Positions 6,922 through 14,339 of a DNA stretch of 27,899 nucleotides are shown here, one piece after another; position 1 is the stretch's first letter; the number at the start of each line of letters is the position of its first letter. The notes under the pieces were generated by a model, which was given only the letters and a program-made list of their open reading frames with translations, ran no database searches and was not told the DNA's origin. The translations under genes were made by a program, and so were the position numbers. This DNA comes from Terrimesophilobacter sp038243605 (GTDB taxonomy: Bacteria; Actinomycetota; Actinomycetes; Actinomycetales; Microbacteriaceae), in the NCBI GenBank assembly GCA_038243605.1, contig JBBSQX010000026.1:1-27899 (forward strand), written 5' to 3'.

Positions 6922-7737
6922 GTGAGCCTTGCTCTGACTAAAAACCACTCTGCCCACCTGCTCACTGAACTCCGTGGGCGAGAACCTTTGGTTCACTGTT
7001 TGACGAACACCGTGGTGGCCGGATTCACCGCCAACGTTCTGTTAGCAATCGGGGCGTCTGCCGCGATGGTGGACGTGGATGAGGAGGCGGGCCCGTTCGC
7101 GAGTATCGCCTCAGGTGTTCTCATCAACCTGGGCACACCGCACCGCGAACAGCGTGAGGCGATGCCCGTCGCGGCAACGCACGCGAACGACCTAGGCACG
7201 CCGTGGGTGCTGGACCCTGTCGCGATCGGGGCGCTCCCTCTGCGCACGCGGCTGGCATCCGAACTGATTGCCCTGCGCCCCACGATTGTTCGCGGCAACC
7301 CTTCCGAGATTCTGGCCCTGGCAGGGTTAGGGGGCGGTGGCCGTGGGGTCGATTCGCTGGCGGGGCCGGAGGCGGCGGTCGAGGCTGCCGCGCACCTCGC
7401 ATCGAACTACGGATGCGTTGTCGCCATCTCTGGCAAGGTCGACATCGTCACGGACGGCGCTCGCACCGCATACCTGAGCAACGGCAGCGAACTACTCACG
7501 CGCGTCACGGGTGGCGGGTGCGCCCTAGGAGCCGTGATGGCGGCCTTCGCCTCGCTCGACGATGACCCGTTTCTTGGCACCTGTGCTGCCGTGAGCGCCT
7601 ACACCGTTGCCGCCGAGATCGCGGCAGGGCGGGCAAGCGGGCCGGGCACTTTCGCGGTCGAGTTTCTTGACGCACTCGCCGGGCTTGACGGCAAAACGTT
7701 GGAATCCCGCATCGACTTTCGGATGGCGTCAGTATGA
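6922..7737 (+). CDS. thiM: Hydroxyethylthiazole kinase
   Basis: The enzyme phosphorylates 4-methyl-5-(2-hydroxyethyl)thiazole with ATP, the thiazole salvage step of thiamine biosynthesis. It is a 271-residue ribokinase-fold protein of normal length. Visible motifs are VHCLTNTVVAGFTANVLLA near the N-terminus, WVLDPVAIGAL, RPTIVRGNPSEILAL, and VTGGGCALGAV containing the family's conserved cysteine near the catalytic site. The GTG start is set by the riboswitch-embedded GAAGGGA about eight bases upstream. Its stop overlaps the thiE start (ATGA at 7734-7737), which implies translational coupling. Expression is expected to fall when TPP is plentiful. Cytoplasmic, probably a homotrimer as in the family. 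Confidence 0.95.
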   Translation: MSLALTKNHSAHLLTELRGREPLVHCLTNTVVAGFTANVLLAIGASAAMVDVDEEAGPFASIASGVLINLGTPHREQREAMPVAATHANDLGTPWVLDPVAIGALPLRTRLASELIALRPTIVRGNPSEILALAGLGGGGRGVDSLAGPEAAVEAAAHLASNYGCVVAISGKVDIVTDGARTAYLSNGSELLTRVTGGGCALGAVMAAFASLDDDPFLGTCAAVSAYTVAAEIAAGRASGPGTFAVEFLDALAGLDGKTLESRIDFRMASV

Positions 7738-8453
7738 GCGGCGGCGCGAACGCCAGCATGACCGGCGGCGCGGCTCACGGCACGGGTGGCATCAGAAAGC
7801 CGCCCACCTTCGACCCCACGCTGTACTTCGTCACCGACACCACACTGTGCGGTGACCGAGGTGTTGTGGAGACCGTGCGCAGGGCGGTCGCCGGAGGAGT
7901 GACTTGCGTTCAGGTGCGAGCCAAGAGTGCGCCCGCTGCAGAGTTTCTTGCACTCGTGACCGCGGTGGCAGACGCTGTTGGTGATCGGGTGCCCGTGCTG
8001 GTGAACGACCGTGTTGATGTTTATTTGGCGGCGCGAGCGCGCGGGGCAGCAGTGCATGGTGTGCACGTGGGGCAGAACGACCTCCCCCTTGAGATCGTGC
8101 GCGAGCTTGTTGGCGGCGACGCCATCGTGGGGTGGTCAGCAAATACCGCCGAACATTTGGCGGCAGCGGGGATGCTCTCCGATGGCACCGTGGACTACCT
8201 GGGCGTCGGGGCGATCAAACCCACGTCGACGAAACCCGACCATCCGACGCCACTCGGTGTCGAAGGTTTTGAGCGAATCCAGCACCGCACGGAATTGCCG
8301 TGCGTAGCGATTGGCGGCATCGGATTGGCCGACACTGCTGGCCTTCGCCGAGCCGGTGCAGCAGGGGTCGCGATCGTGTCAGCTCTCTGCACGGCCGACG
8401 ACCCGCAATCGGTCGCACACGCATTTCGGGAGGAGTGGAACCGTGGCGCCTAA
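7734..8453 (+). CDS. thiE: Thiamine-phosphate synthase
   Basis: The enzyme joins HMP-pyrophosphate and thiazole phosphate to give thiamine phosphate. It has a TIM-barrel of normal length preceded by about 25 Gly/Ala/Ser-rich residues not seen in most homologues. Family motifs are present: LYFVTDTTLC, VTCVQVRAK, VPVLVNDRVDVYLA, VHGVHVGQNDLP, VDYLGVGAIKPTSTKPD and CVAIGGIG. The first ATG overlaps the thiM stop. An in-frame ATG at 7758 would remove part of the unusual tail, so the exact start is uncertain. It lies between the kinases that make both of its substrates, as expected for a salvage operon. Confidence 0.95.
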   Translation: MSGGANASMTGGAAHGTGGIRKPPTFDPTLYFVTDTTLCGDRGVVETVRRAVAGGVTCVQVRAKSAPAAEFLALVTAVADAVGDRVPVLVNDRVDVYLAARARGAAVHGVHVGQNDLPLEIVRELVGGDAIVGWSANTAEHLAAAGMLSDGTVDYLGVGAIKPTSTKPDHPTPLGVEGFERIQHRTELPCVAIGGIGLADTAGLRRAGAAGVAIVSALCTADDPQSVAHAFREEWNRGA

Positions 8454-9927
8454 CACCCGCAACTCGCAGATTCCCCGCATCCTCAGCATCGCCGGCACCG
8501 ACCCGACCGGCGGAGCCGGCATCCAGGCTGACCTCAAAAGTATTGCCGCGAACGGTGGTTACGGCATGGCAGTGGTGACCGCACTCGTCGCGCAGAACAC
8601 TCACGGTGTGCGGTCCGTGCACGTGCCACCCGTGGCATTTCTGCGGGAGCAGCTTGACGCGGTTTCGGATGACGTGCAGATCGACGGTGTGAAGATCGGC
8701 ATGCTCGCGACGGCCGAAATCATCCACGAGGTAAGTGGATGGCTTAGCCGCATTTCTCCTCCGGTGGTTGTGATCGACCCGGTCATGGTCGCGACAAGCG
8801 GCGATCGACTGCTTGATGAGGATGCCGAACAAGCGCTGCGCGATCTCGCGACCCGCGCCCACCTCCTCACCCCGAACATTCCCGAGTTGGCAATTCTTGC
8901 TGACGAACCGCTCGCAACGTCGTGGGTGGAGGTGCTGGAGCAGGCGGCACGGGTCTCTAAGCGATTCCGCGTGCTCGTGCTCGCGAAGGGTGGGCATCTG
9001 AACGGTGGGAGTGCGCCGGATGCGCTCGTGGATGCCGCCGCGAAAGTCACCGAGTTCCCTGGCATCCGAATCGATACGACGAACACGCACGGCACCGGCT
9101 GTTCTCTCTCGTCGGCGATCACCACCCGATACGCGAGGGGTGGGGATTGGGCTGAGGCAGTGAGTGAGTCGAAGCGGTGGCTCACTGAGAGCATCCGTCA
9201 CGGGGCATCGCTCGACGTTGGCTCAGGGCACGGCCCAGTGAGTCATTTCGCCGGTCTGTGGCAGCGAGGCGGAACGACCACACGGCACGAGCCCGCTGAG
9301 GTTGGCACCGAGTGGTGGGAGCACATCCGCGGCATCCGTCACGACATTGATGAGCTGCCCTTCGTGCGCGGGCTCGGTGATGGAACACTCGATCGCGAGC
9401 AATTTCTTTGGTACCTCGCGCAGGATGCGCTCTACCTGCGCGACTACTCGAGGGCTCTTGCTGCCGCGAGTCGCCTCGCGCCGACCACGGCGGAACAAGC
9501 GTTCTGGGCGCAGGGTGCTCAAGGGTCGATCGAGGGAGAAATGCAGCTCCACGAAAGTTGGATCCCGGCCTCCGCCATGGGCTCGGGGCAACCGAGCGTC
9601 ACGACGACCAACTATCTCAATCACTTGCTGGCCACGGCCGAGCGCGGCGACTATCGGGTTCTCATCGCGGCGGTCCTTCCGTGCTTCTGGATCTATCAGG
9701 ATGTCGGAACCCGACTGCACGCGCTCTCGCACCCCGAGCATCCGTACGCCTCCTGGCTCGACACGTACGCCGACAAGGCCTTCGCGGAATCCACGGCGAA
9801 AGCAATCGATATCGTCACGCGGGCCGCATCTGAAGCAGACGACGCAACCCGACTTGTCATGCGTGAGGCGTTCCGGATGTCGTCTGCCCACGAGCGCGCA
9901 TTCTTTGCGGCGCCAGCAGCCAGATGA
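8443..9927 (+). CDS. thiD: Bifunctional HMP/HMP-phosphate kinase fused to a TenA-type domain
   Basis: 494 residues. The N-terminal half (about 8-270) is ThiD, which phosphorylates hydroxymethylpyrimidine twice: ILSIAGTDPTGGAGIQADLK, GMAVVTALVAQNTHGV, VVIDPVMVATSGDRLL, and DTTNTHGTGCSLSSAI with the anion hole and catalytic Cys region. The C-terminal half (about 290-490) is TenA-like, which salvages pyrimidine from degraded thiamine: WEHIRGIRHDIDELPFVRG, WYLAQDALYLRDYSRAL, EGEMQLHESW, and AAVLPCFWIYQDVG with the conserved TenA cysteine. The frame is open from 8311, but the GTG at 8443 has GGGAGGAG seven bases before it and matches the family start. It overlaps thiE by 11 bases. ThiD-TenA fusions are known in Actinobacteria. 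Confidence 0.93.
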   Translation: MAPNTRNSQIPRILSIAGTDPTGGAGIQADLKSIAANGGYGMAVVTALVAQNTHGVRSVHVPPVAFLREQLDAVSDDVQIDGVKIGMLATAEIIHEVSGWLSRISPPVVVIDPVMVATSGDRLLDEDAEQALRDLATRAHLLTPNIPELAILADEPLATSWVEVLEQAARVSKRFRVLVLAKGGHLNGGSAPDALVDAAAKVTEFPGIRIDTTNTHGTGCSLSSAITTRYARGGDWAEAVSESKRWLTESIRHGASLDVGSGHGPVSHFAGLWQRGGTTTRHEPAEVGTEWWEHIRGIRHDIDELPFVRGLGDGTLDREQFLWYLAQDALYLRDYSRALAAASRLAPTTAEQAFWAQGAQGSIEGEMQLHESWIPASAMGSGQPSVTTTNYLNHLLATAERGDYRVLIAAVLPCFWIYQDVGTRLHALSHPEHPYASWLDTYADKAFAESTAKAIDIVTRAASEADDATRLVMREAFRMSSAHERAFFAAPAAR

Positions 9928-10073
9928 CTGTTTCCGTTTGTAGCTATTCGGCCACGTCGAGAGTGCTCAATCGCGACGAGCGGGAACAGTTGGCAGCGAC
10001 AAGCACAGTAAGTTCCCTTCGAGAGCCTCAGGGAATGGGTCAGTCGAGCAGGGGGCGGCGCGCACACAATCTT

Positions 10074-10161
10074 TGGCGGAGAATGGGGGATTCGAACCCC
10101 CGAGGGCTTGCACCCAACACGCTTTCCAAGCGTGCGCCATAGGCCACTAGGCGAATTCTCC
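10074..10161 (-). tRNA. tRNA-Ser(GGA)
   Basis: Read on the - strand, the acceptor stem is GGAGAAT with ATTCTCC, the T arm is GGGGG-TTCGAAT-CCCCC, the anticodon stem is CACGC/GCGTG with loop TTGGAAA (anticodon GGA, plus-strand 10125-10127), and a long variable arm is present, as in class II tRNAs. It decodes UCC and UCU. The discriminator G and an encoded CCA are present (10074-10077). The flanking gaps (9928-10073 and 10162-10348) show nothing else that I can support, and no integrase or attachment-site duplication is seen beside the tRNA. Confidence 0.96.
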
Positions 10162-10348
10162 TGGCCGGTTCCACCGTCATAAACGGCAGCAACCTCCAAG
10201 AATCTTACGGGATACGCGGCGCACTCTGAAAACCACGGCGCGTGGGTGAGATTTCTGACCCTGAGAAGTCAACCCCTAGATCGAATTTTGGCTCGAGCGT
10301 AGCGTGAAAATGTCACCACGACATCTATCGCAGAACGAAGGAGTCATC

Positions 10349-10519
10349 ATGAGCGGCAAAGACAAAATGGAGAATGCTGGCGAAGAAGCCATGGGCAAAG
10401 GCAAGGAAGCCGTTGGGCACGCGACAGGTAACGAGAAGATGGAAGCCGAAGGCAAGGGCGACCAAGCGAAAGCCAACCTTAAGCAAGCTGGCGAGAATGT
10501 GAAAGACGTCTTCAAGTAG
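10349..10519 (+). CDS. CsbD-like stress-response protein, 56 aa
   Basis: This is a tiny, highly charged, Lys/Glu/Ala/Gly-rich protein without hydrophobic core segments: DKMENAGEEAMGKGKEAVG, HATGNEKMEAEGKGDQAKAN and LKQAGENVKDVFK. This is the CsbD family pattern (GxATGNEKxEAEGKxDQAKG). In other bacteria csbD is a general-stress gene controlled by SigB, and the protein's job is unknown. The ATG at 10349 has GAAGGAG six bases upstream; the frame is open 15 codons further back, but homology starts here. It is convergent with the SDR gene. No clear stress-sigma promoter could be read. Confidence 0.9.
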   Translation: MSGKDKMENAGEEAMGKGKEAVGHATGNEKMEAEGKGDQAKANLKQAGENVKDVFK

Positions 10520-10532
10520 TAAGCCGCCTCCG

Positions 10533-11300
10533 CTAGAGGCCGACGCTACCCTGCATGATCCCGCCATCAACGACGACCGTGGTGGCGGTGATGTAGCTGG
10601 AATTGCCCGATGCGAGTTGGATGACGAGGTCGGCGATTTCTGCCGGCTTCGCCATCCGACCGAGTGGGATTGCCGCGTTTAGTTGCTTAAGTTTCTTCGG
10701 GTCTTCCATTGTCGACTCATTGATGGGGGTCTCCACCGCACCGGGCGCAACATTGACAACACGGATGCCGTGCTCACCGAGCTCAACACCGGCCGTGCGC
10801 GCTAGCATGCGGGTTCCGCCCTTCGATACGCAGTACGCGATATTGCCGGGCATGGGCCAGTCTTCGTGAACCGAGGACATGTTGATGACGACGCCGGGTG
10901 ACTTCTGCGTGATGAACTGTTTCGCCGCAATCTGTGTGCCGAAGAATGCGCTCTTAATGTTGATGTTCATGACCCGGTCGTACTGCTCTTCTGTTGTGTC
11001 GAGAATTGAGGTACGTGTCTCGATACCCGCGTTGTTGATGAGCACGTCTAGCCTCCCGAATTCCGAAACGGCTTTGTCGACCATCGACTGAATGTCGGCT
11101 ACTTTGCTGACGTCAGCTTTCACGCCCACGGCTTTGCCGCCGAGCGATTCAGTTTGTTCTATGAGGCTCGCCGTTTCTTCGGCATCGTTGATGTAGTCGA
11201 TAACGATGTTTGCGCCCGCCGCTGCGGCCGCGAGCACGATGGCTTCGCCAATGCCGCTATTGCCGCCCGTCACGATCAGAGTTTTTCCTTCAAGAAGCAT
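10533..11300 (-). CDS. Short-chain dehydrogenase/reductase (glucose-1-dehydrogenase-like), 255 aa
   Basis: A classical SDR of normal length: cofactor loop TGGNSGIGEAI (about 10-20), DVLINNAGIETR, the Ser of MSSVHEDWP, the catalytic YCVSKGG (Y-x-x-x-K), NVAPGAVETPIN, and the C-terminal ITATTVVVDGGIMQG. The closest named relatives by eye are glucose 1-dehydrogenase-like enzymes, but SDR substrates cannot be read from sequence. The start is the ATG at 11300 because AGAAAGGA lies seven bases upstream; the frame is open to 11339. It is divergent from the oxidase cluster at 11549, with a 248-base gap, and convergent with the CsbD gene. NAD(P) preference not assigned. Confidence 0.88.
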   Translation of the reverse strand: MLLEGKTLIVTGGNSGIGEAIVLAAAAAGANIVIDYINDAEETASLIEQTESLGGKAVGVKADVSKVADIQSMVDKAVSEFGRLDVLINNAGIETRTSILDTTEEQYDRVMNINIKSAFFGTQIAAKQFITQKSPGVVINMSSVHEDWPMPGNIAYCVSKGGTRMLARTAGVELGEHGIRVVNVAPGAVETPINESTMEDPKKLKQLNAAIPLGRMAKPAEIADLVIQLASGNSSYITATTVVVDGGIMQGSVGL

Positions 11301-11313
11301 TCTCAAATCCTTT

Positions 11314-11327
11314 CTGCCACGCGGCAG
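11314..11327. repeat. Short inverted repeat upstream of the SDR gene
   Basis: CTGCC-ACGC-GGCAG, five-base arms, 14 bases before the SDR start. It could be an operator half-site or a leader hairpin next to the ribosome site. The rest of the gap 11328-11548 shows no clear promoter. Confidence 0.3.
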
Positions 11328-11548
11328 GTTACGCCCCATTTTTGGCAGCGCGATGTGTGCTGCAAGAAAGTTGTGCGCTTTGCGCGCTATTTATGTGTGT
11401 TCAGTGTGTATGAGCCGAGAATTTTCCGTACATCCATTCCCGTGGGTTGATCTGGAGCCCAACACGGGGGCACTGTGAAAAGAAGGCCGTGTCAACGACA
11501 GGACGATAGATCTCGCCCTGCCCACGGTCGGGAAGCGAGAAAAGCAGG

Positions 11549-12013
11549 GTGTTTTCGAGAAGAAAGACAGCGGCAAAACGGGCCGTTCACGGTATCGACC
11601 GCTTGGTGCAAAATGTGCGAGCGGGCCGCTTTGAACGGAGCCTCTCCGCGCTCACAGCGGGCGGGGCGATTGTCACGGCCATCGAAATCTTCTTCGAGCA
11701 TGACAAAGCAAGCTTCGGCAACAAGTGGATGTGGGTGCCCGTCGTGCTCGGCCCCATCGGCGCCGTCGCTGGCATCGCTGGCGTGGTGAGTCATCGTGCC
11801 GCAAAGACCGTGCTGCCCATCGTCTCGGCCACCATCGTCGCCAACGGAATACAGGGTCTGTGGCTGCACGGCAGAGGCATCCACCAGAAGCCGGGCGGAT
11901 GGAAGAACTTTCGCTACAACATGGAGATGGGCCCCCCACTCATGGCGCCCCTTCTCGTCACACTTGTCGGCGGTATGGGGCTGCTCGCGGCGGTTCTGCG
12001 GCGAGAGAAATGA
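11549..12013 (+). CDS. Four-helix membrane protein, first gene of the oxidoreductase cluster, 154 aa
   Basis: After a basic head (RRKTAAKRAVHG), four hydrophobic segments can be read: about residues 31-49, 60-82, 86-104 and 130-150. Histidines flank the helices (GVVSHRAA, GLWLHGRGIHQ). I do not recognise a named family. The stop overlaps the start of the next gene (ATGA at 12010-12013), so the protein is translationally coupled to a gluconate-2-dehydrogenase-subunit-3-like protein and a GMC enzyme. It may therefore anchor them or pass electrons to quinone; this is inference. The start is GTG with only a weak, too-close AGG, and no in-frame start exists between it and the upstream stop at 11507. 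Confidence 0.7.
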   Translation: MFSRRKTAAKRAVHGIDRLVQNVRAGRFERSLSALTAGGAIVTAIEIFFEHDKASFGNKWMWVPVVLGPIGAVAGIAGVVSHRAAKTVLPIVSATIVANGIQGLWLHGRGIHQKPGGWKNFRYNMEMGPPLMAPLLVTLVGGMGLLAAVLRREK

Positions 12014-12687
12014 CCGCGCTGCCTCTCGGACCCACCAACGGTGGCGCAAGGTTTCCTGGGTTCGATGTCACCACGCAGTCCGATCGCTGGGATGAGGCGA
12101 CGCGCACCACGGTCATGGCACGCATGGAGCCGCCAGCAGCTCCGCGGTTCTTCACCGAAAAGGAGCAGGCCACGGCAACTGCCCTGTTTGACCAACTTCT
12201 CTTTCAACCAGCGGAGCCGCGCATCCCGGTGATGAACATGGTTGATGCGCGAATTGCCGACCACGAGACCGATGGTTGGCACTACGAAAACATGCCGGAC
12301 GACGAACAGGCGTGGCGCGACACCCTTGCTGGTCTCGATGCCGATAGCGCTGATCGGCACGGGCATCCGTTTGCCGAGTGCGAATGGGATGAGCAGAAGG
12401 ATCTGCTGCAGAGAATCCAAGACCTCGGTACCGATCAGTGGCACGGCATGATCGCGTCACACGTGTGGAGCCTGTGGACCCGTTACGGATGCACCGCGTT
12501 TTATGCTCACCCGTTGGCCTGGAACGAGATCGGGTTCGACGGCCCCGCATACCCGCGCGGGTACAAGAACATGGGCGTTGACCGGTTGGAAGGCATCGAA
12601 GTGCATGACGCACGCCCCTCCGACGACCCGCTGCGGCCCGCGTCTGATGCGTCGGCGTCGAGCTCTGTGGGGAGGCCACAACAGTGA
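12010..12687 (+). CDS. Gluconate 2-dehydrogenase subunit 3 family protein, 225 aa
   Basis: The family (PF13618) is the small subunit of membrane-bound flavin dehydrogenases. The central part shows the expected features: FFTEKEQATATALFDQLL, RIPVMNMVDARI, then DLLQRIQDL and the C-terminal TRYGCTAFYAHPLAWNEIGFDGPAYPRGY. Unlike many relatives there is no Tat or Sec signal peptide at the N-terminus, so the complex may sit on the cytoplasmic side. ATG overlaps the stop of the membrane-protein gene, and its own stop overlaps the GTG of the GMC gene (GTGA at 12684-12687). The last 20 residues are Ser/Asp/Pro-rich and probably disordered. The frame is open upstream, but the coupled ATG fits the homology. 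Confidence 0.85.
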   Translation: MTALPLGPTNGGARFPGFDVTTQSDRWDEATRTTVMARMEPPAAPRFFTEKEQATATALFDQLLFQPAEPRIPVMNMVDARIADHETDGWHYENMPDDEQAWRDTLAGLDADSADRHGHPFAECEWDEQKDLLQRIQDLGTDQWHGMIASHVWSLWTRYGCTAFYAHPLAWNEIGFDGPAYPRGYKNMGVDRLEGIEVHDARPSDDPLRPASDASASSSVGRPQQ

Positions 12688-14327
12688 CGAGCGTGAGAGA
12701 GCGCAACGAGTCTGCCTGGCTCATCATCAAAGACGGGTCTCGAGTCGAGCCGAGACTTCGCGAGGACATGCGACGTTTCGCGGATGATGACGAGGTTGAT
12801 CTTGTCATCGTTGGATGCGGTGCGGGAGGCTCAACCCTTTTGCAGCGGATGGCTCGCTCGGGCGCTCGTGTCATTGCTTTTGACGCGGGACCATTCTGGA
12901 ACCCGGAGGACGACTGGGTCAGCGACGAATTTGGCTCACATGTTCTCTATTGGACGGAGCCGCGCGAGATCGGTGGCAGCGACCCCGTGCCGCTGGGGTC
13001 GAATAACTCCGGGCGAGGCGTTGGTGGGTCGATGGTTCACTACGCGGGTTACACGCCGCGTTTTCACCCGAGCGATTTTCGCACGCACACCAACGATGGT
13101 GTCGGAGCAGATTGGCCCATCGACTACCCCGACCTGAAGTCCTACTACGAAGATATTGAGGGCGAACTTCCGGTGGCCGGCGATCAGTGGCCGTGGGGTG
13201 ACCCGCACGGCTACCCGCAGCGGCCGCATCCGGTGTCGGGCAATGGTGAGATATTCCAGCGTGGAGCGCTCGTCGAGGGGATCACCGCCAAGGTTGGCCC
13301 TGTCGCCATCTCCAATGGGCGCTTCGGCAACCGGCCGCACTGCATCTACCGCGGATTCTGTCTGCAGGGTTGCAAAGTGAACGCGAAGGCGTCGCCTCTC
13401 ATCACCCACGTTCCGGATGCCCTCGTGCACGGCGCAGAGGTGCGGGCAGATTCCATGGTGACGCGAATCGAGGTCGATGACCGTACCGGCCGTGCCACTG
13501 GCGTGCACTACTGGCGCGACGGGGTCGAACATTTTCAGAAAGCGAAGATGGTGGCGGTCGCCGGTTACTCGATTGAAACCCCGCGGCTGTTGCTGAACTC
13601 CACGTCGAAACGCTTCCCGGACGGTCTTTGCAACGACTTCGATCAGGTGGGTCGCTACCTCATGGTGCAGGGTGCTCCGCAAACGGCAGGTCGCTTCGAC
13701 GGCGAGGTGCGCATGTGGAAGGGGCCGCCTCCCGAGGTGAGTTCTGAAGAGTTCTACGAGACGGATCCGAGCAAGCCATATAAGCGCGGCTTCTCCATTC
13801 AGACGGTGTCTCCGCTGCCGATTACCTGGGCTGAGCACGTCATGGCGCAGGGCTACTGGGGTGCTGACTTTCGTAACTACATGACCGATTACGTGCATTG
13901 GGCGTGCCTCGGTGCGCTGTGTGAGTTTCTGCCGCAACCAGACAACCGCGTGACGCTGGCAAAGGAAAAAGACCGGCACGGGATGCCCATCGCACGATTC
14001 GATTACAGCCAGTGCGACAACGACCGTGCGCTTCTGAAGGCAGCGACCGGAGTGATGGAGCGCATCCTGACGTCGGCGGGAGCTGACGAGGTCATCACCA
14101 TCGACCGCAATGCGCACCTTGTCGGTGGCGCACGGATGGCGTCCAACGAGCGCGAGGGCGTTGTGGATTCCGACTGCCGCAGCTTCGCCGTGCCCAACCT
14201 GCTCATCGTCGACGGCAGTGTGCTGCCGACACAGGGCAGTGCGAACCCGGCCTTGACGATCATGGCGTTGGCCGCACGCGCCGCTGATCGACTGATCGAC
14301 ACCCACCTGATTGACACACGCAAGTAG
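12684..14327 (+). CDS. GMC-family FAD oxidoreductase, 547 aa
   Basis: This is the large catalytic subunit expected to oxidise a sugar, sugar acid or alcohol using FAD. The dinucleotide fold is DLVIVGCGAGGSTLLQRMA (about 40-58), then GGSMVHYAGYTPRF, a cysteine-containing YRGFCLQGCKVNAKAS, AGYSIETPRLLLNS, and the C-terminal HLVGGARM plus NLLIVDGSVLPTQGSANPALTIMALA. These carry the active-site His and Asn of gluconate-2-dehydrogenase-type GMC enzymes. No signal peptide. Start GTG, coupled to the previous gene. No cytochrome c subunit gene follows, unlike classical three-subunit gluconate dehydrogenases. The substrate is not deducible. Confidence 0.9.
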   Translation: MTSVRERNESAWLIIKDGSRVEPRLREDMRRFADDDEVDLVIVGCGAGGSTLLQRMARSGARVIAFDAGPFWNPEDDWVSDEFGSHVLYWTEPREIGGSDPVPLGSNNSGRGVGGSMVHYAGYTPRFHPSDFRTHTNDGVGADWPIDYPDLKSYYEDIEGELPVAGDQWPWGDPHGYPQRPHPVSGNGEIFQRGALVEGITAKVGPVAISNGRFGNRPHCIYRGFCLQGCKVNAKASPLITHVPDALVHGAEVRADSMVTRIEVDDRTGRATGVHYWRDGVEHFQKAKMVAVAGYSIETPRLLLNSTSKRFPDGLCNDFDQVGRYLMVQGAPQTAGRFDGEVRMWKGPPPEVSSEEFYETDPSKPYKRGFSIQTVSPLPITWAEHVMAQGYWGADFRNYMTDYVHWACLGALCEFLPQPDNRVTLAKEKDRHGMPIARFDYSQCDNDRALLKAATGVMERILTSAGADEVITIDRNAHLVGGARMASNEREGVVDSDCRSFAVPNLLIVDGSVLPTQGSANPALTIMALAARAADRLIDTHLIDTRK

Positions 14328-14339
14328 AGGAGACGAACG

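Noticed and set aside
8215..9201. A 328-codon - strand frame opposite thiE/thiD
   Set aside because: It lies fully within genes with firm homology on the + strand and shows no family motif.
10074..10161. tRNA-Ser as an integration site of a genomic island
   Set aside because: No integrase gene and no second copy of the tRNA 3' end was seen in the window.
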